Position numbers and translations under genes: made by a program. From NCBI RefSeq assembly GCF_030816965.1, contig NZ_JAUSYQ010000002.1:10344001-10408000 (forward strand): DNA of 64,000 bases, in the 5' to 3' direction. Position 1 is the first letter of the stretch. Every line of letters begins with the position of its first letter. Origin of the DNA: Streptomyces canus (GTDB lineage Bacteria > Actinomycetota > Actinomycetes > Streptomycetales > Streptomycetaceae). Of this stretch, positions 36,123 through 44,886 are shown piece after piece. Under the pieces are notes generated by a model. That model saw only the letters and a program-made list of their open reading frames with translations, was not told the DNA's origin and searched no databases.

Positions 36123-36725
36123 TCAGCCGCGGAGGCGGTCGGCTATGTCCGCAAGATGGCGGCCCTGATAGCGGGCCGCTTCGAGTGTGGCCTGGTCAGG
36201 ACCCTCGCCGCCACCACTGGGCCAGCTGGTGCCGTAAGGGTTGCCGCCCGACGCAAACAGGAGAGGGTCGGTGTACCCGGGGGGCACGATGATGGAGCCC
36301 CAGTGGTAGAAGACGTTGTTCAGGGCGAGGAGCGTGGACTCCTGGCCGCCGTGGCGGTTCATTGCCGAGGTGAAGCTGGTTGCCGGCTTGTTGTGGAAGA
36401 CGCCGGCCTGCCACAGGCCGCCGGTCGAGTCGATGAACTGCTTCAGCTGCGAGGCGACGTTCCCGAACCGGGTGGGCGTCCCGAAGGCGTACGCCGTGGC
36501 CCACTCGAGGTCCTCCAAAGTCGCTTCGGGCACCTCGTGCTTGGTGGCATCCGTGTGCGCGCGCCAGGCGGGATTGGCGTCAACGGCGCTGTCGGGCGCC
36601 AGCTCGGGTACGCGACGCAGACGGACGTCCGCGTTGCGACTGCTGGCACCCTCCGCCACGGCTTGGGCAAGTTGGTGCACATTGCCGGTGGCGCTGTAGT
36701 AGATCACTGCAACTCGCGTACCCAT
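36123..36725 (-). CDS. wrbA: WrbA-type NAD(P)H:quinone oxidoreductase (flavodoxin fold)
   Basis: 200 residues, as for WrbA. The FMN phosphate-binding loop is YYSATGNVHQLA. FGTPTRFGNVASQLKQFID, GLWQAGVFHNKPATSF and HGGQESTLLAL are WrbA signature blocks, with GGNPYGTS near the end. WrbA reduces quinones by two electrons, avoiding semiquinone radicals. Start ATG 36725 follows AGGAG. The shared upstream element is at 36868-36907. Confidence 0.94.
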   Translation of the reverse strand: MGTRVAVIYYSATGNVHQLAQAVAEGASSRNADVRLRRVPELAPDSAVDANPAWRAHTDATKHEVPEATLEDLEWATAYAFGTPTRFGNVASQLKQFIDSTGGLWQAGVFHNKPATSFTSAMNRHGGQESTLLALNNVFYHWGSIIVPPGYTDPLLFASGGNPYGTSWPSGGGEGPDQATLEAARYQGRHLADIADRLRG

Positions 36726-36834
36726 GGTCGACTCCTGCTGTATGCGTCTTGGGGTTGTGTACCGGTTCGTGGCTCGGACGCTGCAATGCGACGTCGTACT
36801 TTCGAGCGGCGGACTCGGATGCGCCAGCATCTGG

Positions 36835-36917
36835 CCTGACCAGACTGCAACCTTGATCCGCTCGATGCCCCTCAGTAATGGGCAGGAACCCCACGGATCA
36901 GGACGTCTTTCCCGGGT
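36835..36917 (-). promoter_or_regulatory. Conserved upstream element, wrbA copy
   Basis: The core at 36868-36907 differs from the GFA copy (3706-3745) at one base within 40, and about 80 bases are clearly related in total. It is 143-182 bp before the wrbA start. Confidence 0.6.
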
Positions 36918-37558
36918 CGGTGCAACGCGGCCGTGCAGGGCGACGTTCATGGCGTCGTGGCCGGATCCACCACCGCTTGATCTGGCCTCTCCCCGCTGTC
37001 ACGGAGCCTGAGCTGACGGGCCCGGACATCCAGGCCGGTGGTCAGGCTGCAGGGCGCACCTCTCTTGCCCCGGCAGCACCCTGCGCGCGTTGAGGCAGCA
37101 GCGAAGGGGCCGGATGAACTCGACGGCCTGGACACGGTTCCATAGCTGTGCGTGGCATATGAGGACACGCAACAGTGTTTGATCCCGCTGTTGCGTGACC
37201 CCCTATCGCAAGACACCTATCTTGCCTTGATGCCGCAGAACGAGCCATGCGACCCACCTTCAGCGGCACTGCACGGCTACGTCGTCCAGTGCGGGAGCAC
37301 TTCCACGTAGCTCGCCTGAGCAACCCTGGATTCAGGCGGCAGAACGCGAACCGTGTCGGACCCTTGAACTCTCTGGCGACGCGCCGCTCGCGCCCGTTGC
37401 CGCCTCTTGTGCTGTGAAAGGAGCCACCGGCAACCGGCCGCCGCAAGGCTTGGACCTGAAGGCAGCACAGGGGAGGGGCCGTAACCCCCCCAGGGCTTCT
37501 GCCTCGCCAGGGCTTCTGCCTCGCCTTTCGACGCATCTCCTGAGGGGAAGCTCGGCGA
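36918..37558. other. About 640 bp without a supported gene
   Basis: Between the wrbA upstream region and the right arm of the inverted repeat. No family motif is seen in any frame. Confidence 0.4.
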
Positions 37559-37560
37559 AT

Positions 37561-37600
37561 CGCGTCCCAATCCGTGGGGTTTCCGCCTTGATCTGAGGGG
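37561..37600 (+). promoter_or_regulatory. Conserved upstream element, hydrolase copy B
   Basis: Identical to the element of copy A because it is inside the repeat arm: CCGTGGGGTTTCCGCC followed by TTGATCTGAGGGG, 65-104 bp upstream of the start at 37665. Confidence 0.5.
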
Positions 37601-37664
37601 CTTTCGGTGGGGTGGGGGACCAGGATTGTGGGTGTTGAAGCCCACATTGACCAGGGAGTACGTC

Positions 37665-38636
37665 ATGACCGGTAACCCTCGCAACATCGCTCTGGAGCCC
37701 GCTGCGCAGGCCTTCGTGGACGCGACCTCAAAGCCCCCGTTCCTCTACCAGATGACCCCGGAGGACGGCCGCAAGACCGTCGACCAGGTCCAGGACGCCC
37801 CGATCTTCAAGCCGGAGATCGATGAGGAGTGGGTGGAGGTACTGGGCGGCCCGACCGGCAGCGTCAAGGTGCGCATCGTGCGCCCGGCGGGCTCGACCGG
37901 CGCCACGCTTCCGGTCATCCTGTACGTGCACGGTGCGGGCTGGGTGTTCGGCAACGCCCACACCCACGACCGGCTCGTGCGGGACCTGGCCATCGGGGCG
38001 AACGCCGCGGTCGTCTTCCCCGAGTACGACCGCTCCCCGGAGGTCGGCTACCCGGTCGCACTCGAGCAGAGCTACGCGGCGGCGCAGTGGGTGGTCAGCA
38101 ACGGCGCGGACAAGAACCTGGACGCCACACGGATCGCCGTCTCGGGCGACTCGGTGGGCGGCAACATGGCCACCGCGCTGACCCTGCTCGCCAAGGAACG
38201 CGGCGACGTGCGCTTCGTCAAGCAGGTGCTGTTCTACCCGGTGACCGACGCGGCGTTCGACACCGACTCCTACGAGCAGTTCGCCGAGGGCTACTTCCTC
38301 TCCCGCGAGGGCATGAAGTGGTTCTGGGACCAGTACACCCTCAGCGAGGAGGAGCGCGGCCAGATCACCGTCTCACCCCTGCGTGCCAGCCTCGAGGACC
38401 TCGCCGGCCTTCCCTCCGCACTGATCATCACCGCCGAGGCCGACGTGCTGCGCGACGAGGGCGAGGCCTACGCCGCCCGGCTTCGCCAGGCCGGCGTCGC
38501 CGCGACCAACGCCCGCTTCGGCGGCATCGTCCACGACTTCGTCATGGTCAACGGCCTGCACGACACCGAAGCCGCCAAGCACGCCGTCCTCCTCGCCGTC
38601 GCCAGCCTCAACGAAGCCCTCAACACCACCGCCTGA
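37665..38636 (+). CDS. Alpha/beta-hydrolase fold esterase (HSL type), copy B
   Basis: Protein identical to copy A (323 residues: HGAGW oxyanion motif, SGDSVGG nucleophile elbow). ATG 37665 follows AGGGAG. Both copies keep the same upstream 200 bp, so both should be expressed alike. It is 104 bp before the GNAT gene on the same strand, and may be read through into it. Confidence 0.92.
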   Translation: MTGNPRNIALEPAAQAFVDATSKPPFLYQMTPEDGRKTVDQVQDAPIFKPEIDEEWVEVLGGPTGSVKVRIVRPAGSTGATLPVILYVHGAGWVFGNAHTHDRLVRDLAIGANAAVVFPEYDRSPEVGYPVALEQSYAAAQWVVSNGADKNLDATRIAVSGDSVGGNMATALTLLAKERGDVRFVKQVLFYPVTDAAFDTDSYEQFAEGYFLSREGMKWFWDQYTLSEEERGQITVSPLRASLEDLAGLPSALIITAEADVLRDEGEAYAARLRQAGVAATNARFGGIVHDFVMVNGLHDTEAAKHAVLLAVASLNEALNTTA

Positions 38637-38740
38637 CCCGTCCCGACGGCGGCCACCACACACCACCCAGGCGGCCGCCACGACACCACCCCCCAGCGGG
38701 CGCGACGGAAAATACCCGACGAGCAACGGTTAGGACCAGC

Positions 38741-39061
38741 ATGAGCGACTCGCAGACGCATACTGCACAGATTATCGACAACGTAGAGGCGAACAGGTAT
38801 GAAGCCTTCGTCGACGGTGAGCTGGCCGGTATTGCTGAGTACATTCGCACCAAGAACCTCATCGCCTTCGTGCACACGGAGGTATCCGCGGGCTACGAAG
38901 GCCAGGGCATCGGCGCAGCGTTGGTCCGCTCCTCACTGGACACGGCACGTACTGCCGGCCTTGCTGTGCTGCCCGTCTGCCCCTTCTATGCAGGCTGGAT
39001 CGCCCGGCACCCCGAGTACCGGGAACTCGTCTACAGCAGCAGAAGCAAAGTGAACGACTGA
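38741..39061 (+). CDS. GNAT-family acetyltransferase, YjdJ type
   Basis: 106 residues, the short form of GNAT (as in YjdJ). NRYEAFVDGELAGIAEYI, then HTEVSAGYEGQGIGAALVR with the acetyl-CoA pyrophosphate loop, and the C-terminal VLPVCPFYAGWIARHPEY motif with Cys, diagnostic of this subgroup. Start ATG 38741. The stop overlaps the next start (TGATG), and the YjdJ-YjdI pairing is also known in Escherichia coli. Confidence 0.9.
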   Translation: MSDSQTHTAQIIDNVEANRYEAFVDGELAGIAEYIRTKNLIAFVHTEVSAGYEGQGIGAALVRSSLDTARTAGLAVLPVCPFYAGWIARHPEYRELVYSSRSKVND

Positions 39062-39507
39062 TGTCTGCACCACCTCCTGATTCTGAAGATCGCACATGGC
39101 GGACCGGATCCAAACGCTACGAGATTGCTGGCATCGCCGTCAGCTATGAGTCGCGAATCTGCCTGCACCAGGCTGAGTGCGTGAAAGGCCTGCCGACAGT
39201 ATTCGACGTCGCACGCAGGCCATGGATCGACGTCGGCGCTGAGCCCGCAGAAGACATAGCCGCAGTAGTGCGGCGTTGTCCCAGCGGAGCTCTGCAGTAC
39301 CGCCTGGCCGGGGAGCGTGATGAGGAACCATCACGGCCCACTCGAATACAGCGCCATTCGGACGGAACACTTTACGTGCGGGGTGACCTGCAGATAGAGA
39401 CATCTGCGGGTGACCGCCATGAGACGAGGGCCATGCTGTGCGGATGCGGCCTGTCCGCCAATCAGCCTTTCTGCGACCACAGTGGACGCTGTGCGGAACA
39501 CTCTTGA
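39061..39507 (+). CDS. 4Fe-4S mono-cluster (YjdI-like) protein fused to a CDGSH-like domain
   Basis: 148 residues. The first 75 carry the divergent 4Fe-4S mono-cluster domain (YESRICLHQAECVKG ... VRRCPSGALQY). A second domain at about 110-148 has MLCGCGLSANQPFCDHSG, the CDGSH pattern C-x-C-x2-S-x3-P-x-C-D. The usual C-D-G-S/T-H end reads C-D-H-S-G, so the His cluster ligand is displaced. Translationally coupled to the acetyltransferase gene. Likely an electron carrier or redox sensor; the partner is unknown. Confidence 0.85.
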   Translation: MSAPPPDSEDRTWRTGSKRYEIAGIAVSYESRICLHQAECVKGLPTVFDVARRPWIDVGAEPAEDIAAVVRRCPSGALQYRLAGERDEEPSRPTRIQRHSDGTLYVRGDLQIETSAGDRHETRAMLCGCGLSANQPFCDHSGRCAEHS

Positions 39508-39559
39508 ATATCTTCAGATAGCGGGACCGTTGGGATCCGCCGTCTCGGATGGTGGACAT

Positions 39560-40033
39560 ATGGATGAAAAATCTCCTCAGCTATCAGACACTCAAACGCA
39601 GGCATGGCGCGGGCTGCTGCAGATGAACGAACTGCTGGTCAGCCGCACGAATCGTCCCATCCAAAATGAGTTCGGACTGTCCGAAGCTGATTGCGCTGTG
39701 CTGACGGAGTTAACTCAAGATCCTGAGGGATGGATTCGAATATCCGATCTGGTCGGCAACCTGGGATGGGAAAAAAGTCGGCTTTCGCACCAGCTCGGCC
39801 GCATGGCGAAGCGAGGGCTCGTCGTCAGGAAGGAGTACGCTGCCGACAGGCGAGGGGCCATTATCGCTGCCACCGACAAAGGTCGATCGGCTATCACTGT
39901 AGCCGCTCCTCGCCACACCGAGGAAATTCGCAGGCTATTTTTCGACCATCTTTCTCCCCGTCAAATAGTTCTGCTTATGGAAATCACCGACCGCATCATC
40001 AAGGTGATTCACGCCGATACCACAGCTCCATGA
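39560..40033 (+). CDS. MarR-family transcriptional regulator
   Basis: 157 residues. Winged helix of the MarR fold: LSEADCAVLTELTQDPEG, IRISDLVGNLGWEKSRLSHQLGRMAKRGLV, then DRRGAIIAATDKGR as the wing. It stands between the GNAT/CDGSH pair and the TrxR-type operon, all on one strand, so it probably regulates one or both. Start ATG 39560 is preferred, 52 bp after the preceding stop. MarR proteins often respond to oxidants or phenolics. Confidence 0.9.
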   Translation: MDEKSPQLSDTQTQAWRGLLQMNELLVSRTNRPIQNEFGLSEADCAVLTELTQDPEGWIRISDLVGNLGWEKSRLSHQLGRMAKRGLVVRKEYAADRRGAIIAATDKGRSAITVAAPRHTEEIRRLFFDHLSPRQIVLLMEITDRIIKVIHADTTAP

Positions 40034-40065
40034 ACGCTCTATATGCCCGACAGTATGGGGGGAAA

Positions 40066-41742
40066 ATGACACAGGCCACCGAGACGCCACGGACCGTCAT
40101 CATGACCGTGGACGATGACCCGGGAGTCTCCCGTGCTGTCGCCCGGGACCTGCGGCGGCGCTACGGCGCTTCCTACCGGATCGTGCGCGCGGAGTCCGGC
40201 GAATCCGCACTGCAGGCACTGCGCGAACTGAAGCTCCGCGGCGACCTAGTGGCTGTACTCATGGCCGACCACCGCATGCCGCAGATGAACGGCATCGAAT
40301 TCCTCGAACAGGCCATGGACATATACCCGACTGCGCGGCGCGTCCTGCTGACCGCATACGCGGACACCAACGCGGCGATCGATGCGATCAACGTCGTCGA
40401 CCTCGACCACTACCTGCTCAAGCCCTGGGATCCACCGGAAGAAAAGCTCTACCCGGTCCTGGACGACCTGCTCCAAGCATGGCACAAAGGCGACCACAGG
40501 TCGGCACCCAGCATCAAACTGATCGGACACCGCTGGTCGGCCCAATCCTCCGAAACGCGCGAATTCCTGGCCCGCAATCAGGTGCCCTACCGCTGGTACT
40601 CGGCCGATGAACCCGAGGGGCAGCGGCTGCTGTCCGCCGCGGACCAGGACGGGCAACGACTGCCCGTCGTGATTACCCCGGACGGCACGCCGCTGGTCGA
40701 GCCGGACACCCGCGACCTCGCCGCCCGGGTGGGCCTGGCAACCACCCCGGCCACCGACTTCTACGACCTGATTGTCATCGGAGGCGGCCCGGCCGGCCTG
40801 GGCGCGGCCGTCTACGGAGCCTCCGAAGGGCTGCGGACAGTGCTGGTGGAGCGCTCGGCGACCGGCGGGCAGGCCGGGCAGAGCTCACGGATCGAAAACT
40901 ACCTGGGCTTTCCCGACGGTGTCTCCGGCGGCCAGCTCACCGACCGTGCACGCAGGCAGGCGGCCAAGTTCGGTGCCGAGATCCTTACCGCCCGCGAGGT
41001 GACAGGACTCGAGGCCAACGGCGCGGCGCGCATCGTGCGCTTCTCCGACGGCTCAGCGATCGCCGCCCACAGCGTCATCCTCGCGACAGGCGTGTCCTAC
41101 CGACAGCTTCCCGCCCGGGGCGCGGACGAATTGACCGGCCGCGGCGTCTTTTACGGCTCGGCGCTGACCGAGGCAGCCTCCTGCGAAGGCCACGACGTGT
41201 ACATCGTTGGCGGCGCCAACTCCGCAGGCCAGGCAGCAATGTACCTACAACGCAACGCCAAGTCGGTGACACTGCTGGTGCGTGGATCGTCCTTGACAGC
41301 ATCGATGTCGCACTATTTGATCCAGCAGATCGAGCAAACCCCCAACATCCAAGTCCGCTGCGGCACGCTCGTCGAGGCCGCACACGGCTCCGGCCACCTG
41401 CAGCAGCTCACCTTGCGTGACACGCAGACCGGTCACAGCGAACTCGTCGACGCTCAATGGCTGTTCGTCTTCATCGGCGCCGCCCCGCGCACCGACTGGC
41501 TCAACGACACCGTGCTGCGGGACAAGCGCGGCTTCATCCTGGCCGGGCCCGACCTCACCCCTGACGGACGGCCCCCCGCCAACTGGGAGCTGGACCGGCC
41601 GCCGTATCACCTGGAAACCAGCATTCCCGGCGTCTTCGTCGCGGGCGACGCACGCGCAGAATCCGCCAAACGCGTCGCCTCTGCCGTCGGCGAGGGAGCC
41701 ATGGCCGTCATGCTCGTCCACCGCTACCTGGAGCAGTCATGA
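40066..41742 (+). CDS. Response-regulator receiver domain fused to thioredoxin-reductase-like flavoprotein
   Basis: 558 residues. Residues 10-135 form a receiver domain (IMTVDDDPGVSRAVA, VLMADHRMPQMNGIEF with the phosphoacceptor Asp, LLTAYAD, YLLKPWDPPEE). A glutaredoxin-like spacer region follows (about 150-225). Then a TrxR-like part: FAD motif LIVIGGGPAGLGAAVYGASEG, ERSATGGQAGQSSRIENYLGF and NADPH motif VYIVGGANSAGQAAMYL, ending VFVAGDARAE. The redox C-x-x-C of true thioredoxin reductases is absent, leaving SCEG. It is the first gene of a three-gene operon. Start ATG 40066. Confidence 0.92.
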   Translation: MTQATETPRTVIMTVDDDPGVSRAVARDLRRRYGASYRIVRAESGESALQALRELKLRGDLVAVLMADHRMPQMNGIEFLEQAMDIYPTARRVLLTAYADTNAAIDAINVVDLDHYLLKPWDPPEEKLYPVLDDLLQAWHKGDHRSAPSIKLIGHRWSAQSSETREFLARNQVPYRWYSADEPEGQRLLSAADQDGQRLPVVITPDGTPLVEPDTRDLAARVGLATTPATDFYDLIVIGGGPAGLGAAVYGASEGLRTVLVERSATGGQAGQSSRIENYLGFPDGVSGGQLTDRARRQAAKFGAEILTAREVTGLEANGAARIVRFSDGSAIAAHSVILATGVSYRQLPARGADELTGRGVFYGSALTEAASCEGHDVYIVGGANSAGQAAMYLQRNAKSVTLLVRGSSLTASMSHYLIQQIEQTPNIQVRCGTLVEAAHGSGHLQQLTLRDTQTGHSELVDAQWLFVFIGAAPRTDWLNDTVLRDKRGFILAGPDLTPDGRPPANWELDRPPYHLETSIPGVFVAGDARAESAKRVASAVGEGAMAVMLVHRYLEQS

Positions 41743-43196
41743 GCAGGCGGCCCATGCCGTGCAGCGTCCATGAGATCTGGCAACTGTTCCTGTTCGAGAA
41801 GCTGACGCCCCAGCAACTGGGACGGCTCTGCGCCGAAGGCCGGGTGGAGCTGTTCGAGCCGGGCCTCGTCTACACCGAGGGGCAGCCCGCAACGTGCTTC
41901 TACGTACTGCTCGAGGGCACCGTCGTCCTCTCTCGCAGAGTCGGCGGAGACGACATAGAAGTCAACCGCACCAGCCGCCCCGGTGTGTATGCGGGCGCCA
42001 TGCAGGCCTACCTCGGGGACCGGACGCCACAGGTCTACAACAACACCCTGCGTATCACCGAGCCGACGCGGTTCTTCGTGCTGCCGGCCCACACGTTCGC
42101 GGGCGTCATCCAGGAATGGTTCCCCATGGCCGTCCACCTGTTGGAGGGCCTGTTCTTCGGGGTGAAAAACACGCAGCAGGCCATCGGACAACGAGAACGG
42201 CTGCTGGCGTTGGGATCGCTGTCAGCAGGCCTCACCCACGAACTGAACAATCCGGCCGCGGCGGCCGCCCGGGCCACCGCCACGCTGCGTGAACGTTTGG
42301 CCAACACGCGTCACAAACTCGCCGTGGTCACCGAAGGTCCGTTCACTCGAGAGGCGCTCGCGGAACTGATCCGCTTGCAGGAGCAGGCCGCCGAACGGAC
42401 AGACACAACGCCGTCACTCAGTCCGCTGCAAGCAGCCGACTGGGAGGACGCCCTCACCAAGTGGCTGGAGGACCACGACATCGAGCAGAGCTGGCAGATG
42501 GCGCCCACCTTCGTTCAGGCCGGCCTGGACAATGAATGGCTGGACCGCGTCGCAACGATGGTGGACAAACAAACCCTGCCGGCGGCGATCGGCTGGCTCC
42601 ACTCCGCCGTCGAGACCGAACTGCTCATGGACGAGATCACGGACTCCACCGCTCGCATCTCGCACCTCGTCGACGCCGCCAAGCAGTACTCCCAGCTGGA
42701 CCGAGCTCCCTTCCGCATGACCGACGTCCACGAACTGCTCGACAGCACCCTTCTGATGCTGACCGGCAAGATCGGATCCCGGATCAGGGTCGTCAAGCAG
42801 TACGACAAATCGCTCCCGAGGGTCCCCGCCTACCCCGCTGAGCTCAACCAGGTGTGGACCAATCTGATCGACAACGCAGTCGCCGCCATGAACAGCACCG
42901 GCCGAGACGGCACCCTCACCGTGCGGACTGCGCGGGCCAACGACCAGCTGTTGGTGGAAATCCAGGACACCGGCACTGGTATTGACGCCGAGATCCGCGA
43001 CCGGATCTTCGACCCGTTCTTCACCACCAAACCAGTGGGCGAAGGCACCGGTCTCGGCCTGGACATCACCTGGCGCATCGTCGCCAACAAGCACCATGGA
43101 AGCCTTCACGTTGAGTCCAGTCCCGGCGACACGCGCTTCCAGGTACTACTTCCGATCACCGTTGCTCAACCGGACCCGACCCAGGAGCCAGCATGA
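41739..43196 (+). CDS. Histidine kinase with N-terminal cyclic-nucleotide-binding-type domain
   Basis: 485 residues. Residues 15-145 form a cNMP-binding/Crp-like beta barrel ([32 protein letters not shown]). The H-box [18 protein letters not shown] has the phospho-accepting His near 167. The ATPase domain has [16 protein letters not shown] (N), IQDTGTGI (G1) and [13 protein letters not shown] (G2). No membrane helix, so cytoplasmic. ATGA overlap with the preceding gene suggests the kinase phosphorylates the receiver domain of that flavoprotein. Confidence 0.92.
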   Translation: MSRRPMPCSVHEIWQLFLFEKLTPQQLGRLCAEGRVELFEPGLVYTEGQPATCFYVLLEGTVVLSRRVGGDDIEVNRTSRPGVYAGAMQAYLGDRTPQVYNNTLRITEPTRFFVLPAHTFAGVIQEWFPMAVHLLEGLFFGVKNTQQAIGQRERLLALGSLSAGLTHELNNPAAAAARATATLRERLANTRHKLAVVTEGPFTREALAELIRLQEQAAERTDTTPSLSPLQAADWEDALTKWLEDHDIEQSWQMAPTFVQAGLDNEWLDRVATMVDKQTLPAAIGWLHSAVETELLMDEITDSTARISHLVDAAKQYSQLDRAPFRMTDVHELLDSTLLMLTGKIGSRIRVVKQYDKSLPRVPAYPAELNQVWTNLIDNAVAAMNSTGRDGTLTVRTARANDQLLVEIQDTGTGIDAEIRDRIFDPFFTTKPVGEGTGLGLDITWRIVANKHHGSLHVESSPGDTRFQVLLPITVAQPDPTQEPA

Positions 43197-43546
43197 CCAG
43201 CAACACCGCAATCGATCCCACCGCTGCGCCGAGTGGCACCGGCTGTGTCGAGTGCCTAGCGACGAATGGTTGGTGGTTCCACCTCAGACGCTGCGCGTTG
43301 TGCGGGCACGTCGGCTGCTGCGACAGCTCACAGGGCCAGCATGCCACCGCTCACTACAAAGCGACAGGACACCCAATTGTCCAGAGCTTCGAACCTGGCG
43401 AGGACTGGTTCTGGGACTATGCCGAGAACGACGTGCGAGACTCCGGACCCGTCCTCGCCCCGCCCACCAGCCACCCCGACAACCAGCCCGCCCCAGGACC
43501 GGCAGGACGGGTACCCGCCAACTGGGTGCGGCTGCTCCACCGCTAG
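43193..43546 (+). CDS. UBP-type zinc-finger protein
   Basis: 117 residues. Cys/His ligands of a ZnF-UBP domain: GCVECLATNGWWFHLRRC, LCGHVGCCDSSQGQHATAHY, GHPIVQSFEPGEDWFW. In bacteria this domain recurs next to the TrxR-like/kinase pair and no ubiquitin is involved; its ligand is unknown. ATGA overlap with the kinase stop makes it the third coupled gene. Confidence 0.9.
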   Translation: MTSNTAIDPTAAPSGTGCVECLATNGWWFHLRRCALCGHVGCCDSSQGQHATAHYKATGHPIVQSFEPGEDWFWDYAENDVRDSGPVLAPPTSHPDNQPAPGPAGRVPANWVRLLHR

Positions 43547-43805
43547 GACCCGGCCCCGCTCGATGCGTGCCGACCTCCCGCGCACCATGGAGACCCTGCA
43601 AAAGTCGCTGACCGTCCACCCGCCACAACAACCTGGCGCAACTGGCCGACCATGTCGAGCGATACATGTGAAGGCCAGGTTTGCACATGGGTGACAAGCC
43701 GAGATACTCCACATACATGACAGTATGCAGGTGTCTCAGATCATACGCGCTGCGTGATCAATGGACATGCGAGCGTTGCACACCGCACAGAAGAAGGAGG
43801 CTCAA
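43547..43805. other. Intergenic, no gene seen
   Basis: About 260 bp. A short run reads NNLAQLADHVERYM then stops, possibly the tail of a lost gene. No family can be named. Confidence 0.3.
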
Positions 43806-44252
43806 ATGCCACTGGTGGGCGAGTACGAACCGAGTCCGGAGGCCTGGGTGCGCGAGCAGGTCGAACTCTATGAAAGCTCTGGCGGCAAGGAGGGAACCAC
43901 GCTGCGCGGCAAGCCCGTGATCCTTCTGACGACGCGCGGCGCAAAGAGCGGAAAAATCCGCAAGTCTCCCCTTATGCGTGTAGAACACGACGGGCGCTAC
44001 GCCGCGATAGCGTCGCTGGGAGGCGCGCCGAAGCACCCGGTCTGGTACCACAATCTCCTTGCGGATCCCAGGGTCGAGGTTCAGGACGGCCCTGACCGCT
44101 GGGACATGAAGGCACGCGAGGTACACGGCGAGGAAAAGGCCCTGTGGTGGGAGCGCGCGGTCGAGGCCTGGCCCGACTACGCGGACTATCAGACAAAGAC
44201 CGACCGCCAGATTCCGGTCTTTGTACTGGAACCGGTGCCCGAGGGTCACTGA
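43806..44252 (+). CDS. Deazaflavin(F420)-dependent nitroreductase-family protein
   Basis: 148 residues. Family signature: [63 protein letters not shown], and PVFVLEPVP at the end. These split-barrel proteins use F420 to reduce quinones, nitro compounds and related electrophiles (Ddn type). Start ATG 43806 follows AAGGAGG. Separate from the upstream operon by 260 bp. Confidence 0.92.
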   Translation: MPLVGEYEPSPEAWVREQVELYESSGGKEGTTLRGKPVILLTTRGAKSGKIRKSPLMRVEHDGRYAAIASLGGAPKHPVWYHNLLADPRVEVQDGPDRWDMKAREVHGEEKALWWERAVEAWPDYADYQTKTDRQIPVFVLEPVPEGH

Positions 44253-44430
44253 GTACCAGTTCCCGAATCGGCGCGTCCGCCACCCGGCGCCAACAGCACC
44301 GCGGCAGCGAAAACAGGCTACGGCGAAGCGCACCCGTACTCCTCGGGCGATAACCACCGGTCGACACGGCCCCCAGTCGCGCATCTACTGAACGGCGATG
44401 CGAGGCAGGCAGCGACATGCATAGCCAACG

Positions 44431-44463
44431 CAGTGGCCCGGCGGCCTCCCCGCCGGGCCACTG
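44431..44463. terminator. Strong GC-rich hairpin, probable terminator
   Basis: CAGTGGCCCGGCGG and CCGCCGGGCCACTG form a perfect 14-bp stem around a 5-base loop, 178 bp after the deazaflavin-dependent gene. No U-rich tail follows, which is common for streptomycete terminators. Confidence 0.65.
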
Positions 44464-44577
44464 GCAGGCACGGCATGTCGAGTCGACAGTGGGTTACGGC
44501 AGCCACTCGGACACTGTCAACGTGAGTGCTCGCCAAGACTGCGCCCCAAGTCTTCACACGAATCGCGAGGACATCTT

Positions 44578-44700
44578 GTGAACAAGAGCGACGAATACCG
44601 GTCCCTGTATCTATCCTATTTGCAGCGTTGCAACGAGCGTGATTTCGACGGTATGGCCTCGTTCTGCACTCCAACCATCAAGGTTGTTTCGATGTATTAA
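44578..44700 (+). pseudogene. SnoaL-like protein, N-terminal stub
   Basis: GTG 44578 begins 40 codons: MNKSDEYRSLYLSYLQRC, NERDFDGMASFCTPTIKV, then TAA. This matches the first helices of NTF2/SnoaL-fold proteins, which should run about 130 residues. The gene is truncated. The following 180 bp hold no recognisable gene. Confidence 0.55.
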
Positions 44701-44886
44701 TGCAAGCGACGGCCGTTGCCGGTCTGTTCGCCCCCGTAACCACCGCGTTCCCCGAGGGCGCCTGAGTCCGCGTCTCTCCGGCGCTACCCAGTCTGGCAGC
44801 GTCAGGGCACAGATGCCGGTGACTTGGCCACGCAGGGTGAACCCCATACTGTGACCGAGGTCTGCTGCCGAAACCAGCGAGGTGAT

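Larger units (their letters stand above)
37559..38687 (+). repeat. 1,129-bp inverted repeat, right arm
   Basis: Pairs with 30327-31455 in opposite orientation. The two arms enclose 31456-37558 (6,103 bp). Confidence 0.93.

Noticed and set aside
36000..36839. 279-residue plus-strand frame
   Set aside because: Antisense to wrbA, without recognisable motifs or ribosome site.
40066..41742. Annotation as thioredoxin reductase trxB
   Set aside because: The C-x-x-C redox motif between the FAD and NADPH regions is missing.
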